Shown here in pieces: positions 34,200 to 46,139 of a stretch of 64,000 nucleotides of DNA; the first letter of the stretch is position 1, and every line of letters starts with the position of its first letter. This DNA is from Aquatica leii (Eukaryota; Arthropoda; Insecta; Coleoptera; Lampyridae). Location of the stretch: NCBI GenBank assembly GCA_035610365.1, contig CM069432.1:80294520-80358519 (forward strand), given 5' to 3'. The translations under genes were made by a program, and so were the position numbers. The notes under the pieces were generated by a model, which did not search any database, was not told the DNA's origin, and saw nothing but the letters and a program-made list of their open reading frames with translations.

Positions 34200-37100
34200 A
34201 ACTTTTATAACAAAGTCTTCCTTTATAAAATCTAAATAAATAACAAAATTTTAACTTTCATAATTCATTATTCAAGTAATACATATAAAAATACCTCTCC
34301 AATTCGATGTGTGTTAGTATTTAAATAAAATGGAACTGCATTTACAATATGCGTTTGCGAAAATTCGTCGACACATCTATGTATAATCCTTTTTGTTTAA
34401 AAATACGATGGAAAAGTTTCTGATATTAATAAACTCTACTAATAGCAAACGTCTTAGCTAGTTATAACTGCCGTTATCTGCTGAGCGTATCCCAACATAC
34501 TAAATGTTATACAATATTTACCAAAACAACCTAATATTTACTAACGCTAGTAGAAAATAAAAAATAGTAAATACAAGAATATATAACATAAAAACAATGT
34601 GATTATGTGATTGTTTAGCATAGTTTTTTTTTAATTTAAATGTTAATATAAGTATGCATAATCATTCAAAATTGTTGCATATAAGCTATATTTAACTTAT
34701 ATTCATTTTTTGTTCATTATTTGAGTTTAAAGAAGTGTGTAATTAAGTTTCAGATTAAAATTAAAAAATAACCTTAACAATAATTAAAAGTAAGTTATTC
34801 TTAAAATTGTAATTTTAAAATTTAATTAAATCACTCAAAAATAAAATTACAAAAATAAATAAAAACAACACATCTCCATTTAAATTAAAATTAAAAAATT
34901 AATAATAAAACTAAATAAAAAGATAATGTTATTATTTTTTTACGCTATTTAAGAAAAATAAATAATAAACAATAGTTTTCTTTAAAATTATTTTAAACAA
35001 CATTTATATTTAGTCTAATTTGTATTTTTGCATAAATCAATATCTTATATAGAAATTTAGTGTCATTAAGCAGTCGCAAAGCTCTAAATAATTTATAAAC
35101 TCTTGGGTACTATTGTAAAGACTAACTTTAAGAAACTTGTGATCTTGTACAAATTTCAAGAGATTTAAACGATAAATAGTGTTTAAAGAAAATAAGTAGA
35201 GATAATATTAAACTTATGTACACGTTTATTATTATTATAATATTTTTTTGAGTTTTAATATATTAGTATATTTGTATTATATATTTAAATTTTATATGAT
35301 ATAATTTTTAATAAAAATTTTTAAATTTTGGTCTAGTGAAATTAATCAGGTTATTATACTTTCCAAAAAGCTTTTCCTCGGTTTGCACTTTAACAAAGTT
35401 TGAACTTGAATTTGAAGTTTTCGTTTCAATTAATTTTAACTTTCGAAAACTTTATAACTGCATCAAAAATTTTACTTTGAGAATTAGGCATTAAAGCTTG
35501 AAAGCATGAAAATTTGTTTTAATTTATAATAGTACAGTACATAATTTTTTTTAATAACTGAAATATAATTTTATGGATAAATATAAAAAAAGTTTTGTAA
35601 ATCTTTTATTATATTTCAGAGTTTTAAAAGTTTTTTAATTTAAGAGTTTACCGTTCTGTTGCTCTAAAACATTTTGTATTAGCGTTTCAGTGAATGTTCG
35701 TCTAATTTGCTGATTGTATGTAAAAAAAGTTTTTTTAAAAGATATGAGATGATTAAGATTTTGCTTTTGCAGTCTTCCTTCAAATTTAAAATGTGTGGTA
35801 AACATAAAAAACAAAGGTTTAATTTATTTTGTGCATAAGCCTTATAATTACTTTGATTGCTTATTTGATTGAAAACCTCTTGGTTTTGTTAATTTTTACA
35901 ATTAAAACAGAAAGATTTTAGATTACTTTAAATGCAGTTTAAATTGCAGTAACGTTAACATGTATACACATTATAACTTACTTTTTTTAATTAATACCGC
36001 AATTTTACACTACAAATTTGTTTTAAAATTACAATTATGCAGAACACTCAAAAAATTGCACTAAACGTTTGTTGCGAGTATGAAAAAATTAAAAACAATT
36101 TTTTAATTTTATAAATTAAATTTGATTAATTACTATTCAACGCTGTTTATAATTATTATCTTAAATTTACCATAAATTAGAGTATTAGTTTTAGCCTAGC
36201 ATTAACTTTGAATCTATGTTAATTTTACTAAGTTGTCACTTCTGCATATTATGCTAATAAATATAATAAAAATTTTTAACTTAAAATTTTAACGGGCAAA
36301 ACGTTAACACTCTGAAACCTTTAAATATATATATATAGCTGCACTACAATTTACAATTGTTTGTGACTGAATACGATTTAAAGTTACAATTCAGACAAAC
36401 TAGTTAGATTGATAACACTAGTTAACAAGATTTTTATCTAAAACGCAAAAATGTTTATTATTTTATTATATATCAGCTGTTTGAATATGTTTATTTGATT
36501 GCGGGATATTAATTTATAGCCATGTGTTTTTAAATATTTGCTCCTGTTTCTTTAGAGTACTTCAAGATTAATTATTAGCTAAAATAGTGTTTTAAAAATT
36601 CTTTTATGTGTTAAATAAACTTCAAAATTAATTGAATATTGTGTAGATTTTAAATAATATCTAACGGTTTTTTGAATTTTAAATGTGTACCAATAAAGCT
36701 TAAGTAAATAGAGGCAAAAGGATCGTAGGTTTAATGTCCAGCATTCAAATAAACAATGTTTGGTTTTCTATATACTATTGCAAATTAAAATCAATTATAT
36801 TGTCTGAATTTCAGGAACAAACCTCGACTGGTATACAGTATACGGTTCCTTTTTCTAATACATTTAAATTAGTTAACAGCAAGTTTTGCTTGACCTCTAA
36901 GTTCTAGCTTATACAGGTTGTTTGGCATTGTGTTAAGCTCTATTTTATATTATTTTTAATTGTGTTTAAATTACTGAGTTTTTTTTTAAATGAAGAATTA
37001 AAATAAGTTCAAGATAAACCTAAAAAAATATAAATTTTTGTTATTTGTCATTTATGTTAACAACAAGTTAAGATAAAATTTTAAAATTCGCAAAGTTGAT

Positions 37101-37720
37101 CTTTACAATTATGTCTCTTTGCCGTTAGTTAACAAAATACTCATTTACAAAAATTATTAAGATATTTAATTTTTTATGTACTCGTAACTTTATAAATCAA
37201 AAAATAAAAACCACTTTTGATATACAATGTAAAAAGTTAACTTTAAATTACAATCATAAAGCTTATAGTTTGAATCTATAGAACTGAAAACTAGATTTTT
37301 TTAACTGTTTTACTTTACTTTTAAATGGTTTAACGCCTAAAGATTTGATAGCATCTACCTAAGAAGTTTACTGATTTTTAGGATTTGATCAGTCCTATTT
37401 TTGAGTTTTATATTTAATAGCTCCCAAAAATTGATTTAAGTTATCAAAAGTATTAAATTAAACAGTAAGTGTTAACACAAAAGTATAAAGTATACAGGTA
37501 GCCAAAGAATTGCCAGTGAGTTATACAAATTTTTATATGTATGGTACGCCTATTTGTATGCAGATTGTCGACAACTAATACACACCAAATCGGTTCATAT
37601 TATTAAAATGTTTACTTCAGCGAGCATGATTTAATTAATAATGAAATTAGTACAAAAGACGCATAATAACACATAAAAAACAAAACGTATTGGAAGGAAA
37701 TAAGTAAATAGTAACACAAA
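34200..37720. other. AT-rich DNA, nothing recognised
   Basis: No coding, RNA or repeat family identified. There is a short TA run near 36327. Confidence 0.5.
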
Positions 37721-37722
37721 TA

Positions 37723-37800
37723 CAGTGAACTCTCAAAGTCGAGTCTCGAAAAGACTAGAGTTGCTAACTGGGTCTCGCCGGTTTAACTATAAAACTGGCT
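37723..37800 (+). mobile_element. Possible pogo/Tigger-like transposon end
   Basis: After a TA at 37721-37722, the sequence CAGTGAACTCTCAAAGTCGAG resembles the CAGT..AACCTC..AA.TCGA termini of pogo/Tigger transposons, and TA is their target duplication. Less AT-rich sequence (CTGGGTCTCGCCGG) follows. The opposite end was not located, so the element is truncated or the match is fortuitous. Confidence 0.35.
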
Positions 37801-37847
37801 AATGAATAGTCGATTTTGACTTGTTTTATTAATATAGCATAATCTAT

Positions 37848-38090
37848 AACGTGTGAGGACTTGGAAAACTCAGCATAAGGATTATAATAATTGAATTATT
37901 TGCTTCTCTAATTATTTTAGAGAAAAAGTGTAAATTAATATTTTGTGGAAAAAAATACTGCATCTATCCATACTATTGTTTATAATTTTCTATTTCCTAG
38001 ATTCAAAAAAATAGAATAAACAAAATTTAAGATTAAAAATTTAGAATTAAAATCCCTATGCTGCGTTTTCCAACTTACGACGTATATGTG
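37848..38090. repeat. Inverted repeat, ~38-bp arms around ~160 bp
   Basis: The left arm (about 37850-37890) contains CTTGGAAAACTCAGCATAAG, and the right arm (about 38046-38085) contains the reverse complement with a few mismatches, CCCTATGCTGCGTTTTCCAA. The total size of ~240 bp and the AT-rich interior fit a small MITE. No superfamily can be assigned. Confidence 0.6.
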
Positions 38091-39299
38091 TAAAAAAAAT
38101 GTTTTATTTGTGGAGCGTGTTAAGTGTTTGTTTTGCACATTCTACTTTTATTTGTTGTGGTCACAAACTTTAAACAACAACGCATTTGAAATGTCAGTAT
38201 TCAGTTTTGCAATTGTCAGTTCATTTCAATCTTTAGTTTAGTATCAATAACCATATACTTTTGTAGAGAATCTGATGTTCCCGAACTTTCATGTTCTGGA
38301 AAAAAAGTGTTAGAAGTAATCAACAAAATTGAGTTTATTTACAAAGTAATCTAAAAAAGTGTGTAGATTTATACTGTCGATAATCAAGTTATATATAATC
38401 AAATTATCAGCGGAAAAAATAATAACAAAATTGCATACCTAAAAAAACATTAAACTTTGCAAACGTACTTATATTTTTTAATTCGAATATATTACAATAA
38501 TAAACACAAACATTTAATAGAATGAAATGATAGGACTGAGAATCTACAGTTAAAAATAACCAGTTACCTAATTACTATTTAGAATAAACCTACATTTGTC
38601 TATTATGAAAAGTTAATAAGTAAACCCATTTATTAATGGGGTCAGCTTCCAAAGATAAATCTGTTAATAATACTTTTCTAAAAAAATTGTGAATGTGCAA
38701 ATAACTTCTATCCAAAATTTTGGTAAGCTAGAGTTTGTCGAAACGTGGAATTTTTTCTATATACTAAAAAATATGTGCAAGGTAAAGAACATTTTAAAAC
38801 ATCAGCTAATCCCGTTAATTACGCTAACCGCTAATGATATAAATATCGTCACTTACACTTTTTCCTTCAGTGACATATGCCACTCTGAAGATGCAAGCTG
38901 CAATGTCTTGACGACAAAGGCAAAGTTCTACTTCTTATATTAGCTCTCAAGGAGAGATTAAGACCAAGCCTAAAAAGTCTGGGTGTTTAACTACGATGCG
39001 GTCTAAGCCGAAAGTCGTTTATAATCATAAAAAAATAACCCCGAAAGCTTAAGATTTTTAACTACACATTTCTTCTCAGTAATTTGTCGACATCAAAAAT
39101 AAATACAAAATAACGTTATCCTATATTAAGGTAGTTAAACTAAGTTATTTCTAACAATTCTAATAACTTACATTCTTTCTATAAGTACACTAAAAATGCA
39201 AACAACATATTGACAGATTTTTATTCGAGGTAGGTCAGTCCAAATAAATACACTGCAAAGTTAAAACTAAATATGTAAAATTGTTTTTAATTATTCTAA
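38091..39299. other. AT-rich DNA, nothing recognised
   Basis: Includes an 84-codon frame (38689-38943) that starts without an ATG and shows no motif. I treat it as non-coding. Confidence 0.45.
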
Positions 39300-39690
39300 T
39301 TATTAATATATAGTTAATTCTAAGTTACGCTGCAGCATTCCGCTGATTTATTTTTGACAAAAATATAAAATGTTAATTTTTTTAGGCTTAGGCTCTTTAT
39401 TGCGTCAGCGATTGCAAAGTGCAAAACAACACTAAACCAATTAAGTTAGTGAGTACGATAATAATTAATAAAAAAAATGTTTCTTTAATTAAATTCACAT
39501 GCACCGAATAAACTTCATTGCATAGAAACAAACCTGAAAAGTAAATTAATAACATAAACCGCAATTATGATTACCATTAACGATGTTCTTTCTATGTAGT
39601 AGCATACGTTCCGTTCATTTTTTAATAAAGTGATAACATTACGTGATTATTCGTGATTCTAATAAGCGGCGTGTACTGTATTGTAGGTGC
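39300..39690 (-). repeat. Interspersed repeat 'GATAATGTTATCA', copy B (inverted, partial)
   Basis: On the minus strand the block starts GCCGCTTATTAGAATCACG, then TAATGTTATCACTTTA, ATGCTACTACATAGAA, TGGTAATCATAATTGCGG and CAGGTTTGTTTCTATG, matching copy A at 29520-29680 in the same order. Beyond that the similarity fades, so only the first part is clearly shared. Confidence 0.65.
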
Positions 39691-40149
39691 TATACTCAAT
39701 TGCAGAACGTAACTTCACTTTATGTAAACTTTGAAATTAGTTGTTGCTCTGAGGGATCTACTAATTACTGTTTTTATCTTTTTACCACTTTCTGATTTGC
39801 ACATTAAGCACTGAGTATACTTTTTCCATTATCATTACTAATGATTTCAAAATAATTGTTATTTAAAAATACCGAAAGAGGTTCTTATCATCAGTACTTT
39901 GTTCCACATGTTTTTTAACGTATTTATCCATAATGCTACCATACCTTTGACGTTTAGTCGTTTACCACTAGAGTTTACCACGTACGCACACGTACGGAAT
40001 AGGTTAGCTTTATGGTTTATGTCAAACTACACAAATCATGTCCTTGTCGTGCGTTTGCGTTGTCATCACTTATCATGTGTTAAGCCTACCAATCATGCCG
40101 TGATATAGTTAATAAAACATAATAAAAACAACGACAAAAGTAAAAACGG
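39691..40149. other. Unassigned sequence
   Basis: Slightly less AT-rich than average between 39900 and 40100, with a 69-codon frame (39899-40108) that shows no recognisable motif. Confidence 0.4.
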
Positions 40150-40299
40150 CAGTGTTGCAAAATATTTAAAAAACGTATTTGAAATACAAATTTTCTTGCT
40201 TAAATAAGAATCTTTGAAATACAAAATACAAATACACGTTAAAAATGTATTTGAAATTTGTATTTGAAATGCATGTAGTTGAAATACTGACCAGCCCTG
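40150..40299. mobile_element. hAT-like MITE rich in GTATTTGAAATAC words
   Basis: The right end, read inward, is CAGGGCTGGTCAGTATTTCAA, and the left end is CAGTGTTGCAAAATATTTAA. The interior consists of repeated ATTTGAAATAC and AAATACAAATAC words. This is a widespread animal hAT-type MITE design with CAGGG-type ends. No clean 8-bp target duplication is visible, so the left boundary is uncertain. Confidence 0.55.
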
Positions 40300-41370
40300 G
40301 AACCTAGTATTTATTAATCTGATCAATTTGGGCAACACTATATTATATTGCATGCAAGTAGTTTAATATAGATCTATTAACAATAGTTTTTTTTTATTTT
40401 TAAATTAGAAAGTGATTGATTAAGATGTCGATTTGAACTATAAATTTTTTGTATAGTAATTGAAAAAGCAACTTATTCTAAATATACCTTCAAAAGATCT
40501 CATCCTAATAGCAATACACCTTACCACTCTAAGGAGATAAAAAATCTTCTGACTCAGAGTAATCAATAAGATATTTAGTCGTGGTTAGAATCAAATGAAA
40601 TATTTGCGATAAATGAAATACTAAAAAAAATGAAATATACCACATCAAAAAATTATTATGTAAATATATTACTATCATGCTATAAGCATACCTTTGTTTT
40701 AATTAATTTTAGATACTTCATTTTTTTGTACTCTTAATTAATAGTTCTATTCGACAATAATAAAGATGGCAAATATAGTACATCTATAAAAATAAATGTA
40801 TCAAATTGAAAAGCAGCGTTTTTTCTTTGATAACACTAGCCGTCGCAATTTTTATAACGAACTTAACAATCTTAAATTTTAGTATTTTGCATTGTTTTAA
40901 ACATAAAAACTGGATTTTAACATAGGGTATAACGTTACATTTTCAAAATAATGTTTTTATCTGTTTTCACTGAGATTAAAGTAAATTTAAAATTAAAGTA
41001 TTGTAACCAGCTTGTACATATTTGCCGCTATTCCGTGAAGAACGACCGCAACTACAAAAAAATACGACATCACGCATTTCAGGAGGAAATAGAAAATTCT
41101 AATATATTAGTCATTGCAATATACTAAAATGAAAACTTGAAAAATTGATACGTTCAGATATAAAGGTGGCAACCGGCGAAGTGAATCATTTATTTTGTTA
41201 CTAAAATGTCACTCAGTTAAAAAAGTTTAATACTTTGCCTGTCCGCATATATTTCGCATACATTAAGCCGTAAGTCCATTTGAAATAGTTACTTTTATCA
41301 TTTTACATGACTCTAACAAGGTGTCCAGTAGGTTAAGGTGCCTTCAAAGGATTACGGATATGCAAGAATT
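40300..41370. other. AT-rich DNA, nothing recognised
   Basis: No recognisable feature until the inverted repeat upstream of the piggyBac relic. Confidence 0.45.
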
Positions 41371-41456
41371 TGTGTGATCACATATGATGCACAAAACGTA
41401 CACAAAAAGATTTATTAATTGTGCGCTTTGTGCATCACATATGAATTACGCACACT
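41371..41456. repeat. Inverted repeat upstream of the piggyBac relic
   Basis: CACATATGATGCACAAAACGTAC on the left pairs with GTGCGCTTTGTGCATCACATATG on the right around a ~17-bp AT-rich loop. piggyBac elements often have internal inverted repeats near their ends, so this may be the 5' subterminal region of the relic at 41690. Confidence 0.65.
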
Positions 41457-41463
41457 CCCACTC

Positions 41464-41625
41464 CTTCGCATTGTTTTACGCGCCAAACCTTTAGAACCCG
41501 TGCATAATTAATCCAGTGTTACTTATTAGCTTGCTATAATAAGGTATCAATGTGAGTTTTCCATTGTTTTATGTGCAAAACCGTTAGAACACACGTGCAA
41601 AACTAATCGAGTGTCTGTTACTACC
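41464..41625 (+). repeat. Diverged ~93-bp tandem duplication
   Basis: CATTGTTTTACGCGCCAAACC..TTAGAAC..CGTGCA..TAAT..GTGT at about 41469 is repeated as CATTGTTTTATGTGCAAAACC..TTAGAAC..CGTGCA..TAAT..GTGT at about 41562. It lies between the inverted repeat and the piggyBac coding relic and may be part of that element's 5' region. Confidence 0.6.
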
Positions 41626-41689
41626 TCGATGTAATAATCTCTACATGGATTCTGCAATTCTGCAATGTTTTATGGGAAAAAAAACAAAC

Positions 41690-42410
41690 AACTAGCGATA
41701 AATCAAGTAGTTCTGAAGAGGAGATCCGATATTCAGACAATGACAGTGAATACAGTCCAACTGCGGAAATCCAGAAAATATAGCTGTATGGAAAAACGAT
41801 TTTCAAGAATCACCAAGAATTAATTTCACTAGAAATTCTGGTTTAAAAATACGTATTTCTTCACCTAATGGCATTGTACAACCAATTGATATCTTTGAGC
41901 AGTTTATTGACGACGAAATTATACAACTAATGGTAGTGAAACAAATAAATATGCACAGCAGCATTTAGCAAACAATACTCTTCGACGTACAACACGTATG
42001 CAAAGATGATCCGATGTAACAGAAAAAGAAATGAGAACAGTTCTTGGCGTAATTTTTACAACAGACTTTATTAGGTATTCAAAGGTAGAAGATTACTGGA
42101 AGAAAAATGAATTATATTATCATCCTTGTTTACACAAAATTGATATGAGCTAGATTTTCAATAATTTTAAAAAATTGGCATGTCGCAGATAATCAAACAG
42201 CGGTGCCAGAAGACCGGCTATATAAGATTTCTGCTTTCACAAAACTCTTCATAGGAAAAATTCAAGAAGTATATACCCCCAGTGAAGAAATTTCCGTTGA
42301 TGAAACTATGAATTCCCACAGAGGCAGACTTCTGTTTCGTCAATATAATCCAGGAAAAGCTCATAAATACGAAATTACATTATTCAAATTATCTCATTTC
42401 ACATAATTTG
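41690..42410 (+). pseudogene. piggyBac-type transposase relic (N-terminal half)
   Basis: piggyBac transposases cut and paste at TTAA with a DDE-like core. The relic begins with an acidic stretch (SSSSEEEIRYSDNDSEYSP), normal for the family's N-terminus. It continues with PIDIFEQFIDDEII, shifts frame to SETNKYAQQHLA, VTEKEMRTVLGVIFTT and SKVEDYWKKNELYYHPCL, and shifts again to VPEDRLYKISAF, EVYTPSEEISVDETM and HRGRLLFRQYNPGKAHKY (the conserved DE.M...GR...+QY.P.KPxK block). VDETM carries the first catalytic Asp, which is intact. Frame shifts near 41935 and 42175 and a stop near 42010 kill it. The remaining catalytic domain and the Cys-rich C-terminus are absent. Confidence 0.85.
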
Positions 42411-43285
42411 AATAATTTAATGAAAAAGTTTTGATTTAACCTTACAAGTCGACAGACACGCAAACGTGGCGACCTCTACATCTCGATCCAATCAGTCGAT
42501 ACGATATCGCCCCTTAAGTTGCACTTCTTCTTACACTTATTATTCAATGACAAAACCCAAACACAATGGGTTAAAGCGTAAGTTAAAAAGTAATTTTTAA
42601 AGTTATAGGCTTAAAACATATATCTGTTTTTTAAGTGTATTGCTATAAATAACAAATAAATAATGTACATGCAACCAAATATACAGTTTCTTTTATCTGT
42701 CAACGGCACGATTGTGCACGTGCTTATTATTATTATTATTCGGATAATAGTAGTAATAATTGCTAACCGATACAAGCATACGCGTACATAGTTAACTAAA
42801 AAACTTGAGCTTAAAATTTAATTGTAATACAATAGTATACCGTAGGTACCGTTGCAACCTGTGTTGGTCTCCCGCCATCTAGTTGTGTTAGTCATTAGCC
42901 AGGTTAAAAGTTTTATATAATTAGTTAATGATCAAACGTAAAGAGTTCTAACACAAAATGGTTTATCTGTTTCATATATGAGACAAAGATTGATAAAACT
43001 AAAACTTCGTTAATCAAGTCAACAAGTATTTTCAATTTGCTATTATTGAATTCCACGAGTCGTTATAAAAAGATGACCAATATGTTTATAGCGCCACCAA
43101 TTTTTAACTATAATGCAACAATAACAATAATACGAAATAACTATGGCAAGACTAAGGTAAAAGACCTGTCTCCAACAGTTTTTAAAAATTTATAAAATGC
43201 AAATAGCTTTTGTTTTTTTTTAAACAAATTAAAACTACAATTTGAGAATCCACAGCTAACATCAAATACCTAGGAACAGTTTGCT
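42411..43285. other. Unassigned, with less AT-rich patches
   Basis: Less AT-rich patches at about 42440-42530 and 42840-42905 could be other transposon fragments. A short (TTA)n run lies at about 42724-42741. No coding domain recognised. Confidence 0.4.
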
Positions 43286-43299
43286 TTATGTATGTTTTA

Positions 43300-44270
43300 C
43301 TTTAGCTATGCCATCTTCCGCCCTCAGTTTAACTGCATCCCAGGTTTCTGCCTCAAATAAAAGTGCAGTATCATCAGTAAAAGTTATTATTGTACCAGGT
43401 ATACTTATTTTTGATAGATACAAAATTGGTCCTAATACAGTGCCTTGTGGTATTCCTTAACATCGAACTCACTGCTAATACAGCTATTGACATTAACTAC
43501 TTGCTTTCTGTTAGATAAATAGCACTTTATTAAGTTATATGCAGTACCCCGGATTTAATAATCTCTAGTTTCTGGTATAGTATGTTATGATTAACAGTGT
43601 CAAAGGCTTTGGCAAGATCAAGAAACACTGCGACAATTTTACTATTAGAGTACAAAGCATCATATAGTCGTTTAGTTAATGTAAAAATTGCATCATCGGT
43701 GCCAATATTATTTTTGAAACCAAACTGATTTTTTAACAAGATATCAAATTTATTTAAAAATTTTGCCAAACTATGTGCAATGCAGTTTTCAATTAATTTG
43801 CCTATTGTACTTATAGAAATAGGCCGGTAGTTATTAATTTGATTTGCGTTGCCTGTTTTTAAAATTGGAGTGATTATACTGGTTTTAAACATGTTAGGAA
43901 ACTCTCTATTTACAAAACATAGATACATAATGTGAATTATAGCTTTAGCAATATGTGCACAATTTTTTATTACAACGCTATTTATACCATCATTACCTGC
44001 TGTCGTGGAGGCTTTCAGAGTTTGTATTAAATTGTTAATTTCATTGCCGGTAGCGGGTTCAAGAAAAAAACGTAGCATAATTATAATCATCTTTAGCTTC
44101 CATAGGTTTTACTGTATCATCGATTTGATTAAACATATTAAGCGTAATATTTTGAAAACACTTATTAAAATAATCAGCTTTATCTTTGTCATTATTTATG
44201 TCAGCTCCCTCATCATTCTAAATAATGGGTACTAATTTTTTCTTTTTGGGACTATTTGTGGCCTAAGCTA
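43300..44270 (-). pseudogene. Jockey/CR1-type LINE reverse transcriptase relic
   Basis: Non-LTR reverse transcriptases copy RNA at nicked DNA. On the minus strand from 44270 down: a linker (DKADYFNKCFQNITLNMF), then NEINNLIQTLKASTTAGNDG, FKTSIITPILKTGNA, INNYRPISISTIGKLIE, FLNKFDILLKNQFGF, KIVAVFLDLAKAFDTVNH (motif A with catalytic Asp), then a frame shift near 43530 to CYLSNRKQVVNVN, another shift to GIPQGTVLGPILY, and finally FTDDTALLF (motif C; FADD has become FTDD, Asp pair kept). The longest intact piece is about 186 codons at 43530-44090. At least two frame shifts and one upstream stop make it a pseudogene. The endonuclease domain was not found. Confidence 0.9.
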
Positions 44271-44980
44271 TTATATCTCAAGTCCTTATGTTCCTTTGTA
44301 CATTTATTAGTTTTTTTTGTAGTACTTTTTAAATTATAATAAAATTATAGTAATGATATTTTTATAACGCTCGAGAACAAAGTAAACTAAATTTATATAT
44401 ATAAAGAGAAATGTAAATACAAACAGCAATATTTAATGATTTAATTTTGTTTTAGCCATAAGAGACAGTGTAATTTAATTATATAAAAAATATATCTCGG
44501 AAAAAACTCATAACACTTGTTATATAGAAAATTATCAGTTTTTTTTTTTCTACTTGAGAGTTGTAGACTTATGCACAGTCCCAGTTGTAAACCAGGGGTC
44601 CGCACAAGTCTCGTTTAAATGCGTTGAGTACACTATTATGAAGTATTTGTGACGTTTTCAATTACGGTATAATCTTTCTATCTCTTACTTGTTAATCGTA
44701 CAGAAAAGCGTTGCAAAAGATTTGATGAAAAGATCTAACCATGATTTTAGAGAATATTAATATCGAAGGAATAGAAAAATTAAAACAATTGTGTTATTTT
44801 TCTATACTAAAGTACCGTTGTTACGAGAATTTTCTTGTAACTTTAATTGTGACAAAAAGCGGAATAAGAAACTCAAAATAAAGCAAAAAAAACTTAAAAC
44901 CAAAACGAGAGTCTTACTAGTGACTTACTAATCTCAAAATTGCCAACTAAGCTAATGTAACCATATACAAATAAATACTG
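44271..44980. other. AT-rich DNA with one hAT-like end
   Basis: CAGGGGTCCGCACAAGTC at about 44593 resembles a hAT terminal inverted repeat (CAGGGGTC.GCAAAC type), but the partner end is not evident. Otherwise nothing recognised. Confidence 0.35.
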
Positions 44981-44982
44981 CT

Positions 44983-45103
44983 AAATCTTCAACGTGGACA
45001 AAATAAACAAGCATTTGTAGCAGCTAAAGCAATTAGAGACACATTTATGACATATTTTATGAATGAAAGAGCAGTACCATGGCAAAGAAAGTTCATTTAA
45101 CTA
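44983..45103 (+). pseudogene. Harbinger transposase C-terminal fragment (second copy)
   Basis: The frame reads RGQNKQAFVAAKAIRDTF and MTYFMNERAVPWQ, then ends at TAA. Harbinger-type transposases end with RG....A..IRD.F..YF.GEG.VPWQ, and RGQ is also the last readable motif of the first copy (32233-32241). The fragment is intact over ~35 codons but has no upstream DDE core. It sits tail-to-tail with a minus-strand MADF relic 200 bp downstream, the same gene order as at 31.4-32.5 kb. Confidence 0.7.
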
Positions 45104-45309
45104 AATAAGAGAATACAAATGATCTTGTCAGAGCAAATTTCGTTTAGAATAAAATGACTGTTATCATTTAACAAAATTGTACTGATTTATAACTACCAAA
45201 TAACACAACAAGGTATGTGAGTTAAGGATTGTACGAATGCTATTGCCACAACTTTGTGAAACATTCTGTATAAATTACTTTTATTACCTACAACTATAAC
45301 TGAAACATA

Positions 45310-45560
45310 AATGAAGGGAACAATGACTTTGTCTGGAAAAGTCTTGATCTTCTAAAAATAACGAATAATCAAAATACCATAAATGTGGCTTATAAATGTC
45401 ATCTACACCAGCACCTGACTTTAGGTGCTTTTACTTTTTTTAATTCTATCCGAAAAGATCCTTTTAACGAATCAATTTTTTTACGGTTTCTTTTGAGACT
45501 TCAGGATCTATTTGTTTTAATTTGATAATCATAGCCTCGTATCACATCAATGATTTAATT
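45310..45560 (-). pseudogene. MADF-domain accessory protein of Harbinger (second copy)
   Basis: On the minus strand, from about 45545 down: EAMIIKLKQIDPEVSKETV, KKLIR, (frame break) FRIELKKVKAPK, then SGAGVDDIYKPHLWYFDY, SLFLEDQDFSRQSHCS. MADF domains have the core (K..i..LR..f..e..k...SG.G.d..y...WwyfD.l.FL.D), matched here in order. This is the middle and end of the domain, complementing the N-terminal part preserved at 32330-32493. A frame shift near 45475 and another near 45428 break it. Confidence 0.75.
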
Positions 45561-45969
45561 TCAGTGTTTGCGCTGTTTTTTTTTTCAAAAAGAATTGGAA
45601 GTAGTTACTTTAATGCAACATAATATTTCTATCCATAACACACAAATTGTTTGAGGATAGGGGTGATATTAAAAAACAAAGTTGACCAATTCTTTTTTCA
45701 AACATCAACGTTATTAAGAATATGTGGTCAGCAATAGATTTCAAATTAAATTTAGGATAGGAATACACCAATTAAAAGTGAAGTTAAGCTAAATAAAATA
45801 AATTCATAAAAGAAGTAGAAACGGTTCTGTGTACAAAACTTCTGTCAAGATCTTGTTAACACTATGCAGCACCGTTTAAAGCAATAACAATAAAGATTAT
45901 ACTAAATATTAAGAAACTTTAAATTGTTTTTGTACAAGAACATACCGAATTGTATATTATTCTTTTTCT

Positions 45970-46065
45970 TTTTCTTCTTTAAGTGCTTGTCCGAAATTAG
46001 ATGTTCGCGAACAGCACTTCCTACTGTATTGACTGCAATTCTAAACAACTTTTTCGTTCATTTTC
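45970..46065 (-). pseudogene. Possible BED/CGGBP1-like zinc-finger remnant
   Basis: The minus strand reads NTVGSAVREHLISDKHLK followed by lysines. C2H2/BED fingers of hAT-type elements and CGGBP1-like proteins end in a similar (S.v..HI.S.KH) helix. The two preceding cysteines are not visible (RIAVNT where C..C is expected), so support is thin. It lies 400 bp from the MADF relic and could also be unrelated chance similarity. Confidence 0.2.
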
Positions 46066-46139
46066 TATACCATTTTTTAGGTTCTAAAAAATATTCCATC
46101 GTGGTTCACGTTTGTCCTATATCTTGCTTTGTATGACAG

